A DNA stretch of 64,000 bases from Bathymodiolus brooksi. Lineage: Eukaryota > Mollusca > Bivalvia > Mytilida > Modiolidae. The position numbers were made by a program, and so were the translations under genes. The notes below the pieces were generated by a model, which had not been told where the DNA came from, ran no database searches, and worked only from the letters and a program-made list of their open reading frames with translations. Numbering within the stretch: position 1 is the first letter of the stretch; each line of letters begins with the position of its first letter. The stretch lies in NCBI GenBank assembly GCA_963680875.1, contig OY804588.1:60090369-60154368 (forward strand). Direction: 5' to 3'. Shown here piece by piece: positions 36,901-49,806 of the stretch.

Positions 36901-37251
36901 CAACAATTCCACCAATATCAACAAAACAAACCACCATTCACCTCAAACAATTGACCACAACAAGACCATGATATATGGTGTTGGCTAGGGACAGGAACAA
37001 AAATGTGACAGGGACTGATTGATGGAATTCATACCGAAGGCTCTCACTATTTCCAAATTAGAAGGAGAAGAGACCAACAAAAAAGTGAAGTTAACCTTCC
37101 CCAGGCGACTTCTTCGCCCAAATTACAAAGTAGTATGATGCCTGCACAACCCACCCTCTCTGATAATTGAATCTCTAACACGGTGCAAACAATAAAAAAA
37201 AAGTCTGCACTTATTCGCTTCCACTCAAAAAGACAACACACAATCACAAAA

Positions 37252-37377
37252 ATGAATGAAAACATAAACATGGACAGTACTATAGCAGGGTCAATGAATG
37301 AAAACATAAACATGGACAGTACAATAGCAGGGTCAATGAATGAAAACGTAAACATGGACAGTACTATATCAGGGTCA
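37252..37377 (+). repeat. 42-bp minisatellite, three units
   Basis: Three units start ATGAATGAAAACATAAACAT and end near GCAGGGTCA. The period is 42 bp, divisible by three, so both a plus frame (MNENINMDSTIAGS) and a minus frame stay open across it. No flanking coding evidence, so I record only the repeat. Confidence 0.85.
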
Positions 37378-37422
37378 GTTTCTTTATGTATAACAACAAG
37401 GGAAGTAAAGTGATTACAATAG

Positions 37423-37764
37423 CCCACATGAAGAACCTGTATCGCTCACCTGATTATTATTCTTATATAATGGCATAACTAAGGTTTGTTTGATGTGTAC
37501 TCACAAATCAGGTGATAAGGGTTCTGGGCACCACTAACCCACATCAGCATTGATCCATGACAGTCTGTGTAGTGAGTCTAGGGTCTACAGTAGCTTCCTG
37601 TTTTCTGAGAATATAAGACCATTCTCATACCCTTAAAATTAGTATCTGTACATATTTGAAGCACTATGGGCCAAGTGGTTTTGGAGGAGATTATATTGTG
37701 AAAATATTAGACAATGGCCGCTACTTTGTGATGACAATATAACCCTTCAAGTAAGATCAGCTAA
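37423..37764 (+). mobile_element. Degenerate HINE-like element
   Basis: CCTGTATCGCTCACCTGATT at the left, GGGCCAAGTGGTTTTGGAGG in the middle, and ATCAGCTAA at the right keep the family order over about 340 bp. Hairpins are mutated. It looks old and has a single unit. Confidence 0.6.
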
Positions 37765-38461
37765 AAATGCATTTTTACTCGGCTTAGGCCTAGGGTTTTA
37801 AATGTCTAGGAATACTGCTGTATTACAATCAAAAAGAAATGTAGTATGTCCATCTGATTGAAATCAAATCTCTCACATGTTCCTCTTTAATGATATGTCA
37901 CAGCAGAGGAGGTCTGTATGACCTGAATATCAATGAATTATCAATGATATAATAAATATGCATTGTGCACCTTTTCAACCAATTGGATTGCTTGTGGCAA
38001 ACAGAGCAGTTAAATTCTAAAGTGATTTTAAAGCCCTTTCAAAGTCGCATAAGCTCCATTTTCATTTGGCAGTAACATAGGATCACTCGTGTGTGACCTG
38101 CAATGGAGTTTCTTCTGATCTCCCAGACTCCAACATATCAGTCAAGGGGATTAAGTGAGCGATTTATGATATATTCTCTTATGTATTTATTTGGTTGCTA
38201 AGGTAAATGAACAAATCAAACACACACACAATATTCTGCCTATCCCTGAACTATTACATCTTTAATTCGATTGTAATTACATTAGAAAAAGATTAGATCT
38301 TGAGTACAATATATTCAGTACACTGTACACAAAGAAACAACAAAAATATGGTTTGTTTAGCCAAGACCACACACAATTTTATTTTTAGTGTAAAGTTTTT
38401 TTTAAATCTTTGAACTTAATACATTTGCTTCAACAATAATTTTTTCACATATTAGTAAAAA
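37765..38461. other. No recognisable gene
   Basis: AT-rich with no supported ORF. It contains a short (CA)n at 38220-38230. Confidence 0.45.
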
Positions 38462-39080
<619 letters not shown>

Positions 39081-39224
39081 AAAGAATATTAAAATGTGAA
39101 TACCTACTTGTAATGTATAGAATAAACATATTACACTATATCAGCATTAGTTAATTTCTAAGGGAGATAATGGCAAGAGTTATCTTTCTTTTAACTGTTT
39201 AGGAAAGAGTTATCTTTCTTTTAA

Positions 39225-39617
39225 CAGAGGAGAAGTTTTTTTAGAAATCAACCAATAAGAAACAAGAATTGCCTGTGGTGGCCATGTTTGTTAACCGATC
39301 GGGACAAAATGAGCATTCTTTATAGAGGACCTTCCATAGATGCTTCCTACCAAGTTTCGGTTCATTTGGCCAAGCGGTTTCAGAGGAAAAGATTTGAAAA
39401 AATCGGCCAATCAGAAACAAGAATTGCCTGTGGTGGCCATGTTTGTTAATGGATCGGGACAAAATGTGCAATCTTTAGAGAAGACTGCCCATAGATGCTT
39501 CCTACCAAGTTTCAGTTCATTTGGCTGAGGTGTTTCAGAGAAGATTAAAATGTGAAAAGTTAACGGACGACGGACGCCAAGTGATGGCAAAAGATTGCCT
39601 TTGGCAACGTGAGCTAA
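39225..39617 (+). mobile_element. HINE-like element, 5'-truncated
   Basis: Begins inside a unit (CAGAGGAGAAGTTTTTTTAG). It contains two full GGTGGCCATG units and the 3' end GACGGACGCCAAGTGATGGC, a hairpin TTGCC-TTT-GGCAA and GTGAGCTAA. The 5' hairpin is missing. Confidence 0.75.
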
Positions 39618-41580
39618 AAAAGAAATTTGTCATGATTTATGTCTCTAGAATTACAGACAGTAAAAATACAAATTTGGTGAACAATATAAATAACATGATA
39701 CAACAACATTAACAACTCCTCTCACAAACTCAAATTCCTAAACATATAAAATACGAATGACATAAGTCAATAGAAATCTTGGTCCTTGCTAGAGACAGGC
39801 ATAATGATATGGCAGGGTTAAACCTAAATTGGATCCTAACCCTCTCTCTTAATGCATAGATCTCCAGCAGCCAAACACATCTTTTAGTTGTTAATGTCAT
39901 AGATTGCACATAAATGCAAATCCTACTACAGGTACAATACCAAAGGGGGCCACAGAGGCTCCCCCATTTTTAATTAGGCAAGTATGATACAGATGAGGAA
40001 ATGTATTATTTATCAACCAGCAATAAAGAGCACAATATGTACTATTCAACTGAAGTCTAGGTATCGTTTCAAACTCATGCTTTGGGAAAAAGTTCTGCTC
40101 ATGAAGGACTGTGGAAAAAAATAAAATACATTGTACTTGAAATAAAATACATTGCACTTTACCCGGCACAGTGAACCCTGTTTAAACCAAACCCTGAATA
40201 AAGCAGAATCCTGTATAAATCGAACTTTAAATAAAAGCCCTAATTTAGGAGATCTTTGTTAATTTAACCTGTATAAACTGAACAATTACCTGATCCCATT
40301 AACAGGTTTAACCCCACCACACTTTTGTGTCTGTCCCAAGCCAGGGCCTGGATTTCCCATGTCAAATGTTGTGGTCTGTTTTTGTGTTCAGTGAATGATG
40401 TATGACTAGAGGTAATGGTTAGCTTTGTTGATATTGGTAGAATTGCTGACAATCACTGTTTAAACTTATTTTGTCATAACAAAAGTTAGTACCAAGGAAG
40501 TTCGGTTTAGACTGGCTTCATTGTAGTAGAATTCAGTAAGCTGTAGAATACCATTATGGGTTTGCCTCTATACCTCATTGTTGAAAAAATTGTGGTTATA
40601 ACAACCAATCAATCTCCTTTACACTAATGTACCCCTATGTTTCAGGGTCCCAGATTAACTTTTTGTGCATAATAGCCAACTAGGCTAGTCCAGATTAAAA
40701 AACAGTAGTCAAGGTGAAAATGACGAGGGCCACTAGGAGGGTTGGGGGATTATATCTCCCCCCCCCCCCCCCAAGAAAATTTTGTATTTTTAAAGCCAAA
40801 TCCTACATTTTACACACATTTTTGAAAGAAATAAAACTAGTTGAAAAAGTGGATTTTCCCCAATATATAAACATTTGGTACATTTTTCTTGATTTAAAAA
40901 AAAATCAACTACCAGAATAGTAGTATGGTCTTATTATCTTAATTTGTGTGAGTTGCAAATAGAAAATAAATAAATAAAACACAGCAATTTAAACGAGTAA
41001 TGAACTTTTTAATTGTTTTCAAAGCAGAATATCAAACATTTTCATTATCAGAACTGTCAACACAATAAATAATCAGTCTCTAGAAAAGTCAAAAAGTTTG
41101 CCAAACACTATATCTTCTTCCAGATCACTTTCAATTTCACTATCACTAAGGTCTTTCTCATTCTCCATTTCATACTTGACCCCAGATAAATAATTCCACA
41201 TCACTAACTGCTAGCTTTAATTTTCGATAGACATAACACAGATATTGATAAAAGATTAAAGATAAAAAAAACAATTCCGGAATTGTCTCGATTTAATTCT
41301 GTGCTTTGGTACATTTTAATATATTAACGACATACTATAATCTAAATAATAACAACAATTAATTAATTATAAAATAGAAAAAAAACTCGTCTTTTCTCGA
41401 ATCCTTCCGTAAGCTTTATGACCGCACTGGTATGTTTTGAACTTTGGAAATTTACCGAAATTTAAAGTGCTCCTTAGCCGGAGGATTATTCTATAAACTA
41501 CGCATTCTGGTTCCCTGTTTGAAAAGCCATAACTGATGTTCCTTTGAGTTAGAAACATTTGAGTTGAACAGGTAACAGAA
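39618..41580. other. No supported gene; poly-C run
   Basis: About 2 kb of AT-rich sequence. Short ORFs on both strands have no family resemblance. A run of about 14 C lies at 40759-40773. Confidence 0.45.
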
Positions 41581-44500
41581 CCAGAGGCTCCCAGGAGCCT
41601 GTAATCGCTCACCTGGATCAAAACTGCTTTCAATAACAACGCAACTGCACTGTGGCGGCCATCTTGGTGGGAGAGCGTGACTGCCGGACACAAATTTGGA
41701 AGAGGACCATCCAATGACTATTCCATCAAAGTTTGGTTTTAATTGAGCTACTGGTTCCAGACGAGATGGTTTTTATGTGAATTTCCCATAGGGTCCAATG
41801 TTAAACTAAGTACAGCTGTGCAGCCATCTTGGTCAGAGGGTGGGACCACCAGACACAATTTTGGAAGAGGACCATCCATTGACTATTTTATCAAAGTTTG
41901 GTTCCAATTGAGCAACTGGTTCCAGACAAGAAGATTTTTATGTGAATTTCCCATAGGTTCCTATGTTAAACTAAGTTCGGCTGTGGGGGCCATCTTGGTT
42001 GAAGGACCGAACCGCCTGATATATTTTTGGAAGAGAACCATCCAATGACTATTTCATCAACATTTAGTTCTTATTGAGCAAATGGTTTCAAACAAGAAGA
42101 TTTCTATTGGAATTTCCCATAGGGTCCTATGTTAAATTAAGTTCGGCTGTGGTGGCCATCTTGGTCGGAGGTTTGAAATGCCAGACATAAATTTGGAAGG
42201 GGACCACCCAAGGATCATTTCAGCAAAGTTTGGTTGAGATTGGCTCAGTAGTTTCAGAGGAGAAGATTTTTTTTTAATTTCATCCCCCCTTTTTTTTATT
42301 TTTAACTTGGCGGCCATCTTGGTTGGAAGTTGGGATCACAGGACAAATTTTAGAAGGGGGCCATCCAAGGACTATTCCACCAAAGTTTGGTAGCAATTGG
42401 CCCAGTGGTTTCTGAGGAGAAGATTTTTATGTGAATTTCCCATAGGGTTCTATGTTAAGCTAAGTTCGGCTGTGGGGGCCATCTTGGTCGAAGGGCCGAA
42501 TTGCCTGACATATTTTTGGAAGAGAACCATCCAATGACTATTTCATCAACATTTAGTTCTTATTGAGCAAATGGTTTCAGACAACAAGATTTCTATGGGA
42601 ATTTCCCATAGGGTTCTATGTTAAATTAAGTTCGGCTGTGGCAGCCATCTTGGTCGGAGGTATGAAATGCCGGACACAATTTTGGAAGGGGGCCACCCAA
42701 GGATCATTTCAGCAAAGTTTGGATGAAATTGGCTCAGTAGTTTCAGAGGAGAAGATCCCCCTTTTTTCTATTTTTAGTTTGGCGGCCATCTTGGTTGGAA
42801 GTCGGGATCACCGGACACAATTTTGGAAGGGGCCCATCCAAGGATCATTCCACCAAAGTTTTGTTGCAATTGGCCCAGTGGTTTCTGAGGAGAAGATTTT
42901 TATGTGAATTTCCCTTAGGGTCCTATATTAAGCTAAGTTCGGCTGTGGGGGCCATCTTGGTCGAAGGGCCAAACCGCCTGATATAATTTTGGAAGAGAAC
43001 CATCCAATGACTATTTCATCAAAATTTTGTTCTTATTGAGCAAATGGTTTCAGACAAGAAGATTTTTACGGGAATTTCCCATAGGGTCCTATGTTAAATT
43101 AAGTTCGGCTGTGGTGGCCATCTTGGTCGTAGTTCTGAAATGCCGGACACAATTTTGGAAGAAGGACCACCCAAGAATCATTTCAGCAAAGTTTGGTTGA
43201 GATTGGCCTAGCAGTTTCAGAGGAGAAGATTTTTTTTTAAATTTCATCCCCCCTTTTTTCTAATTTGCATAATCGGTCAAAATCGGCAAAAGTTCAAAGT
43301 TCATAAAAAATCCTGTAATATATGTTAAAAACCTCATCATTATGCTTATACATTTCAAATTTGGGCACATTCTGGCTTAAAATAGAGCAGTTTTGGCCAT
43401 TTGTAGAAATTTCTATTTTTAGTAATGGTGGCCATCTTGGATACAGGACGGCGCTGACGGACACAATTTTGAGAGGGACCCACCCAGGGACCATCCCTGC
43501 CAGGTTTGGTTTAATTTGGTTCAGCGGTTTCAGAGGAGAAGATTTAAATGCGATCTTTTATCAAAATATGCCTAATTTGCATTATCGGTATATATCGGCT
43601 GAAAGAAACATTTCACAGAAAAACCCAGAATATATGTTAAACTATTCCTTGCCATGTAGCTGCAGTTAAAATTTGAGCTCATTTTGACTTACACTAAAGC
43701 AGCAATGGACAATTAAAATTTCATCCCCCCTTTTTTCTATTTTGAGCTTGGCGGCCATCTTGGTTGGAAGTCGGGATCACCGGACACAATTTTGGAAGGG
43801 GACCATCCAAGAATCATTTCAGCAAAGTTTGGTTGAGATTGGCTCAGTAGTTTCAGAGGAGAAGATTTTTTTTAAATTTCATCCCCCCTTTTTTCTAATT
43901 TGCATAATCGGTCAAAATCGGCAAAAGTTCAAAGTTCATAAAAAATCCTGTAATATATGCTAAAAAGCTCATCATTATGCTTATACAGTTCAAATTTGGG
44001 TACATTCTGGCTTAAAATAGAGCAGTTTTGGCCATTTGAAGAAATTTCTATTTTTAGTAATGGTGGCCATCTTGGATACAGGACTGCACTGACGGACACA
44101 ATTTTGAAAGGGACCCATCCACGGACCATCCCTGCCAGGTTTGGTTTAATTTGGTTCAGCTGTTTCAGAGGAGAAGATTGAAATGTGATCTTTCATCAAA
44201 ATATGTCTAATTTGCATAATCGGTATAAATCGGCTGAAAGAAAAATTTCAAACAAAAACCCCGAACATATGCTAAACTACTCCTTGCCATGTAGCTGCAG
44301 TTAAAATTTGAGCTCAGTTTGACTTATACTAAAGCAGCAATGGACAATTGAAGAAATTTCTGTTTTTAGTAACAGCAGCCATCTTGAATGGAGGGCGGGG
44401 CTGTCAGACACAATTTTGAAAGGGACCCACCCATTTAGCTGCAGTTAAAATTTGAGCTCATTTTGACTTACACTAAAGCAGCAATGGACAATTAAAATTT

Positions 44501-44727
44501 CATCCGCCCTTTTTTCTATTTTTAGCTTGGCGGCCATCTTGGTTGGAAGTCGGGATCACCGGACACAATTTTGGAAGGGGGCCATCCAAGGACCATTCCA
44601 CCAAAGTTTGGTTGCAATTGGCCCAGTGGTTTCTGAGGAGAAGATTAAAATGTGAAATGTTGACGGACGGACGACGGACGAAAAGTGATGACAATAGCTC
44701 ACATGGCCTAAAGGCCAGGTGAGCTAA
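41581..44727 (+). mobile_element. HINE-like element, 3.1 kb, many monomers
   Basis: Starts CCAGAGGCTCCCAGGAGCCT and CGCTCACCTGG. It ends with ACGGACGGACGACGGACG, GGCC-TAAA-GGCC hairpin and AGGTGAGCTAA, with A on both flanks. GCCATCTTGG-type unit starts recur every 140-170 bp (41658, 41825, 41988, 42155, 42311 and so on), giving about a dozen diverged monomers. Unlike element 2 they are not homogenised. Plus and minus ORFs of 60-115 codons are repeat shadows. Confidence 0.85.
43256..44350 (+). repeat. Internal ~635-bp tandem duplication
   Basis: The block with TTTGCATAATCGGTCAAAAT, AAAAAATCCTGTAATATATG and TGGTGGCCATCTTGGATACA recurs 635 bp later (43432 versus 44067 for the last motif). This is a second level of repetition inside the 3.1-kb element. 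Confidence 0.75.
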
Positions 44728-45670
44728 AAATGATCACGATACAAACGGACAAACGATAGTTTAGGGATACAGGGCTACTGGAATTTTTAATAGCCAGTTG
44801 GGCTATTTTTCTACGTTTTCAAGTCGCCCAGGTGACATTTTGGTTGCCATGGGTGACCGCTAATTTGGACCCCTGTGTTTCTTGCATAAATTTCATTCAA
44901 GTTTTTTTTTACATACATCGTATATCAAAAAACTACAAAATTGTCATTCCTCAGCTATATATAAAGGTGACAATTCACAATTTAATGGTTGACCACAATA
45001 GAGCTCCCAACGACAGACCTTAGCTAAACTAAAACTGCTTACATGTAGCAGTTTAACATTCATCAACAGGGTTTGAAATTAGCGGTCGCCCACTCGCCAT
45101 TTGCGAGTAAATTTCAGTGTGGGCCCTTAAAAATCTCATCTCAGTCGTCCACTTGGCGAGTGAAAATTAGAAAAAATAAAATAGTGTAAATCTATATGTA
45201 ATAATTCCTATTCACCAAGATCGAAATCCGAAAAATATTGACATTTCCATCGATCAATTTTAAGCCCGGATTTTTTGTTTTGATATTAAACTGATATTCG
45301 CTTATATTACGCTTCGCTCTATGAGCTGAGTAACGAAGTATAGTAGCCCGGAAACCAGCTTATTTTGATGTATGCGAATCTTATCTCCAGTTAAGGAGAT
45401 CTACGGTTGTTCTATTTAACACCTCCGTATAAGGATGTCAATTTTTGCATTAATTTTGCATCATTTAAGGATTGAAATAAAGAATTTAGTTGTTGTTGTA
45501 AAGGGATTTAGGTAACAAATAATTCTTTTAACAACGATGATTTCTCTGGTGTCTTTATATTGCACAAACCATGCCGTTTTCTGTTGAGTCATATTACGGA
45601 ATTTTATAGTACACTTTTCCGACTTTGATTTTTAATTTTACATTTTCGTTCAAAATATCCGGTTAGCGAA
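44728..45670. other. No supported gene; repeat fragments
   Basis: GTTTGAAATTAGCGGTCGCC at 45069 and a related GGGTGACCGCTAATTTGGAC at 44850 look like fragments of one dispersed repeat. The sequence before 45671 could hold a promoter but shows no diagnostic motif. Confidence 0.4.
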
Positions 45671-45862
45671 ATGTTTTGCCAAGACGATTTAGGTCAGTTC
45701 TTTTTGGGGAACTCTGGGCCTCTTAAAAGGCAAAATGAACAGAGAACACAATATTTTATAGATTACGAAAAGTCCAAACGCTCTAGACAATTTTTAAAGG
45801 AATGGAAACAAATCCGTCCATGGTTAGTTGATACTGAAAGTGAAACCGGCATGATTTGTTAA
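45671..45862 (+). CDS. Possible first exon or fragment of a transposase-derived zinc-finger protein
   Basis: The 63-codon ORF begins MFCQDDLGQFF and contains KRSRQFLKEWKQIRPWLVD then GMIC. The pattern RxFxxxWxxxxPWL followed by GMxCxxC is typical of the zinc-finger start of hAT-derived proteins such as the ZNF862/KIAA1586-like group. The second half of the CxxC is cut off: the ORF ends at TAA exactly where the (AAAT)n tail of a LINE fragment begins. It is therefore partial or broken. Family assignment rests on a short motif. Confidence 0.35.
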   Translation: MFCQDDLGQFFLGNSGPLKRQNEQRTQYFIDYEKSKRSRQFLKEWKQIRPWLVDTESETGMIC

Positions 45863-45927
45863 TAAATAAATAAAATAAATAAATACAGTTTTATTTAAAG
45901 TCGATACATATCACAACATACATATTG
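45863..45927 (-). mobile_element. LINE 3'-end fragment (same family as 58455-61162)
   Basis: (AAAT)n followed by TTTTATTTAAAGTCGATACA and ATCACAACATACATA matches the 3' end of the minus-strand LINE at 58458-58525. Only the last ~65 bp inserted, an extreme 5' truncation. It ends the ORF at 45671-45862. Confidence 0.75.
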
Positions 45928-46390
45928 CAAAGAACAAAAAAAATGAAAATTCATTTACTACAGGATGTACAAGCTACCAACATGCCCACCATATGTCAAG
46001 CTCTAAATCGCCCCGAAATTTGACTTCAACTATAAATTTCTGAAGTTATAGTGTATTGGTGCATGTAAAATAATTTTATTTTGAGGAAAATGTTTTGGAA
46101 ATTTGTTATCTTCTGTATTAAATTATAGTTTCTGAATGGCCACTTTTGCTGCCAGGAAATGGCCAGAATGCAGGATTTTACACCATTTATTCCAGGGCTT
46201 CCGGGGGCCTTCAGCGGACCCCTTGTGCCATAGGGCACCTTGCAAGCGAGGTGGCAGGCGAGCTAGGCGTTCCTGATGGGCCCCTAACAAATTGTGTGGG
46301 CTACCAAAATTAATTTGGTGGGGGCCCACTTGGCCCCTAAAATATTTCCTTAGCTTCAAACCCTGATCAACCATATTCATTTTTCTCTCT
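45928..46390 (-). repeat. Unclassified dispersed repeat
   Basis: An 85-codon minus-strand ORF (46123-46380) contains GAHQERLARLPPRLQGALW, and the words GCCCCTAA, GGGGGCCC and CTTCAAACCCTGATCAACC look like a repeat related to the fragment at 45069. GC content is higher than the surroundings. I do not recognise a protein. Confidence 0.35.
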
Positions 46391-46510
46391 GATAAATTTG
46401 CTTAGCAGTTTAACATTCATTAACCATGATAATTCATTTTTTTTTCTCGGATAAATTTGCTTAACAGTTTAACATTCATTAACCATGATAATTCATTTTT
46501 TTTTCTCTGA
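46391..46510 (+). repeat. Direct duplication of about 60 bp
   Basis: GATAAATTTGCTTAGCAGTT...AACCATGATAATTCA occurs twice back to back, separated by T-rich tracts. Confidence 0.75.
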
Positions 46511-46546
46511 CATTTTCATCTGTTCACTTTCCAAATTACTATATTT

Positions 46547-46770
46547 TCATCTTCTAAAAAATCCTAATTTTTTGGGTTCTATTTTTAGAAACAATGGGAT
46601 TGATATCTTGTACCCACAAATCATCACTATTATCATCATAAATATGATTGCCATGGTAACCAGCATGATTGGTTGCCATTGTACAGGTATTTCACTGAAG
46701 AACAGTTTAAAACTTTTACCGATTCCACTGAAGAACAGCTCTATAGGGTGAAGCATGGATCTTGTTATCA
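46547..46770 (-). CDS. CLCC1: CLCC1-like gene, exon with last membrane segment
   Basis: CLCC1 is an ER membrane protein described as a chloride-channel-like (Mid-1-related) protein. This exon follows an acceptor-like TTATGTCAG and reads SMLHPIELFFSGIGKSFKLF, FSEIPVQWQPIML, then a hydrophobic helix (VTMAIIFMMIIVMIC) and GYKISIPLFLKIEPK. The order of a HIGKG-like motif, KEIP, a transmembrane helix and a GY/GAGK turn parallels vertebrate CLCC1. A stop follows FFRR at 46547; whether that is the real C-terminus or read-through past a donor is unclear. The phase with the previous exon does not join directly (it leaves an in-frame TGA), so a small exon may lie between. Confidence 0.6.
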
Positions 46771-46837
46771 CTGACATAACAACCTATGAATGAAATGTGT
46801 ACAGTATGAAAATTACAATTAAACACTCGTTGAGGTT

Positions 46838-46984
46838 TTAGTCATAAAACTTTCAAGTACGAGGTTTGTACTCCTAATCGAAAAAACAATCAATCAGAAT
46901 GTCATATCCAATGAATAAGGTGTTCTGATTGGACGATTTTGGAGTACAAGTACAAAATTCATACTCGAAAGTTTTATGACAGTG
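46838..46984. mobile_element. Palindromic MITE in a CLCC1-like intron
   Basis: GTCATAAAACTTTCAAGTA at the left and its complement TACTCGAAAGTTTTATGAC at the right, with further pairing of GGTTTGTACTCC with GGAGTACAAGTACA. The element is about 147 bp. Confidence 0.65.
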
Positions 46985-47656
46985 AGGTCTGATCCTTACG
47001 TTTGTTTGATGTTTGTGTTCTCTCAACTTTCGCTTTGCTTTTTATTTTTGCACTGCTGTAATGGTTAGCATGCTCGACTTGAGTTGACTTAATTTGCTAC
47101 TAATTTTGATGTGTTTTTCTCTTGTCTGTCATGACATAAGTATTACTTCTCCGGCGGAGACGATGATGTTAATAATGTCAAGTTTTTGTGATTATATCAG
47201 TTTTTCCACTATCACACAACCTAGGTTCACCATATTTGATCCACACATTAATAATGGAGGGTATACACACATGTCTGTATTTATTCATGTAACCATAACA
47301 GTAGCTAACACTTCTGCAATGAGAAATTGGTTTAACAACAAGAGTGGTCTCTCTTGTGGGGAGATTTATTAGTACATTTGTAGTTCACTTATTGCATCTG
47401 AAATCTGGCCTGATAAGAGGGATGGCATTTGGAGGGAGGGGCCTTATAAGAGGGGGACTACTGCAATTCATTTTTTAGTTCATTGTACTTTGGTTCCAAG
47501 CCAGCCTGGGGGTGATCGTGGTCGTTATCATATGGTATTAAATTTGCAGTTACATCATATCAAGGTGCTGAAACAAACATACATGTGTTTGTCAAGTATC
47601 AACAGGCTAAAAAGAAATTAACTGAAGATAAATATTTCCATAATATAATTACAAAC
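46985..47656. other. Intron sequence of the CLCC1-like gene
   Basis: No exon of CLCC1 type is recognisable here, though a missing short exon (residues between LLVNPxW and the HIGKG-like motif) would be expected. ORF 47094-47372 on the plus strand has no family resemblance. Confidence 0.4.
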
Positions 47657-47809
47657 CATTAACAGAGGTATCTTCCATAAAGGATTAACAAGGAAAGCTT
47701 TAAGGTACTCCTCACAAGGATCATGTTGCCATGATATCTGATATGACAGCCAGTCTATCATACTTTGTGTGATGGTCATTTGGTCAGGGAAACATTCTTT
47801 TGGAATTCC
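47657..47809 (-). CDS. CLCC1: CLCC1-like gene, internal exon (DPCEEY...LVNPLW)
   Basis: The exon has a clean acceptor (TATTTTCAG before GGAATTCC) and a donor (ATG followed by GTTTGTAATT). It is 153 nt, phase 0 at both ends, encoding 51 residues. It contains WLSYQISWQHDPCEEYLKAF and LVNPLWKIP. The DPCxxYxxxxLVNPxWxxP signature is the most conserved stretch of CLCC1 proteins, which makes this the strongest evidence for the gene. The upstream exon at 50407 also ends in phase 0, so the two join in frame. Confidence 0.75.
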
Positions 47810-48055
47810 CTGAAAATAAATGATACATAATGAACAATTGAAAGATCTTTCATTGAGAGCATCATTATCAACAGCAACACATATTTTAACCTTCCAGATT
47901 TGGATTTCTAATATCTTGAAAATGCAAGACCGATGTAACTGATTATTATCTAGCACAATCTGATTGAAATCACATCTTTCACTTGCTTCCCTTTACATAT
48001 ATATCGTGGTATGGTAGATCTGGTATGCTACACTCCTTCTAACATCTGATAGATG
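47810..48055. other. Intron sequence
   Basis: Part of the CLCC1-like intron; nothing recognised. Confidence 0.4.
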
Positions 48056-48305
48056 GCTTGGTTTGGTTTATGGTGCTTAATGCCACTTTCAACAATATTT
48101 CAGTTATATTGGTGTAGGAAACCAGAGTACCCGGTGAAAACCACAGATCTGTCGCAAGTCACTGTCACACTTTATCAAATAATGTTGTATCGAGTACATC
48201 TCTCCATGAACGGGGTTCAAACTCACAACTTTGGTCGTGATAGGCTCTGATTGCACAGGTAGTTGTAAATTCAACTACCATAGGATCTCGACCATAACGG
48301 CCTCT
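48056..48305 (-). repeat. tRNA-derived SINE, full-length-like
   Basis: The minus strand starts GGCCGTTATGGTCGAGATCC and has a B-box-like GAGTTTGAACCCC. The body matches the SINEs at 135-353 and 50830-51052 (GCCACTTTCAACAATATTTC). It is more diverged than those two are from each other. Confidence 0.65.
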
Positions 48306-48779
48306 AAAAATTACATACATATTATATGTTTATGAAGATTTTTTTACAATGTCAAGCATTGAGTGAGAGATTGTTGTTTCACGCCAAGTGACGAAAACAA
48401 GCAGACCACAATTCATATTATTTAGGAGAATTTGTTGAGTTACACTGAAAATATCTGCCCCAAATTACAATATGTTGATAATAGTTGGTTTGTCAATGTA
48501 TATTTGTTCCAGATGGAAAAAATATTCTATTTTTTCTTCAGAACTTTTTTCATGGAATACTTTTTCCATAACCATTACAATTATTCCACATGTGAGGAGA
48601 ACTTATATTATATGTTGATGAATACAACTTTTATTCTTGACAATCAGGTGATTTGTTTCACTTCATAGATTTCTGTCTACATCAAACAAGTGTTTTACCT
48701 GGTGATAATTAAAATCTATAAAGAAAGACTTTTATGAATGAGATGTGTTTACCTGTACACAATACATGTATGTACAGAC
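48306..48779. other. No recognisable feature
   Basis: AT-rich intronic sequence antisense to the CLCC1-like gene. Confidence 0.4.
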
Positions 48780-48825
48780 ATGGAGGCAGAGGAATATGAC
48801 AAAATATTTACTTTCATTAACGAAG
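48780..48825 (+). CDS. Possible first coding exon, integrase/zinc-finger type
   Basis: ATG at 48780 opens MEAEEYDKIFTFINEG, and after the first base of the last codon comes GTAAG, a strong donor. The pattern M-x-x-x-x-Y-D-x-I-x-x-[FY]-[IL]-N-E-G is a start I associate with retroelement-integrase-derived host proteins (KRBA2/GIN1-like), usually followed by xYP. It lies inside the intron of the CLCC1-like gene on the opposite strand. No downstream exon is recognised, so this is tentative. Confidence 0.3.
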
Positions 48826-49038
48826 GTAAGAAATTATTTAATTCGGTTGTATTTCAATCTTGGATAAATTTGTGATAATAAAATTGGTATAATTAGAATG
48901 TTGTTTTTATATCAAATTAAATATGTAAAACAGATTTGAGAAAACTTATTTTCAAAACAAATGTGTATCTAATAAAAGTATCATACAGTATAAACATAAC
49001 ACATTTGTATTGTAAGTAAAAAAAAACATGAAATGGCC

Positions 49039-49195
49039 AGAATGAATAGTATATAACAGCTATACCGATTAGAATAAATATAATGTAACAGTTATACCGA
49101 TCAGAATAAATATTATATAACATTTATACCGATCAGAATAAATATTATATAAAAGTTATACCGATCAGAATAAATATTATATAATAATTCTTATA
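49039..49195 (+). repeat. ~31-bp minisatellite, five units
   Basis: Units of TTATACCGATCAGAATAAAT plus ATTATATAACA, at about 31-bp steps. The first unit is most diverged. Confidence 0.85.
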
Positions 49196-49806
49196 TGATT
49201 TACATAATTAGAAATCCTATACTCTGATTGGGTATAAGCGCTTATGGAAGTGGGGTTTTGTCAGTTTATTTTTCGATAGACGATGTTCAGCGGACTACTT
49301 TTTTCGTAATGTAAACAAAATGACGGCTTGGATTCCCGATAATAAAAAAAGATAAAAGAAACAATGTTTATTGTTAATAATCGACAATTATTGTTAGATA
49401 TGAAATAAAAAAATAAATGCCAATGAAAAAAAAAGCTTGTTTTGTTGACATAAAAAAAAATTCAGGAAAAAATACTTAAGACAACCATCTATCGACTTTG
49501 ACTTTTGTAATATATCGTCATCCTGTGACATGTTTACAAGGGACGCTGATTGACACAAGCTGGTTACTGATTTATTTTACAATTTTGTGGGCATTTTACT
49601 TGTTTGAGTAGCTAAATGCAAAATGCCATCAAATTGGAAAATATCGGTAACTTAATTACATCACCGTCTAGTTTAAAGTAGGAAATAAGGTTAGTTCATT
49701 TTGTTATTCATGGCCGACACACATCGATGTAATGTATGTGTGCGTACTGGGTATCCTCAAAGGTAAATTTTCAAAACAAATGAAGAAAAAAAACTTAATT
49801 ACAGAA
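49196..49806. other. No recognisable gene
   Basis: AT-rich intronic sequence; short ORFs only. Confidence 0.4.

Noticed and set aside
37047..37427. 126-codon minus-strand ORF with a 14-residue repeat
   Set aside because: Open only because the 42-bp minisatellite is divisible by three; no flanking homology.
41367..41714. 115-codon minus-strand ORF
   Set aside because: It straddles the 5' border of a HINE-like element and unrelated flanking sequence.
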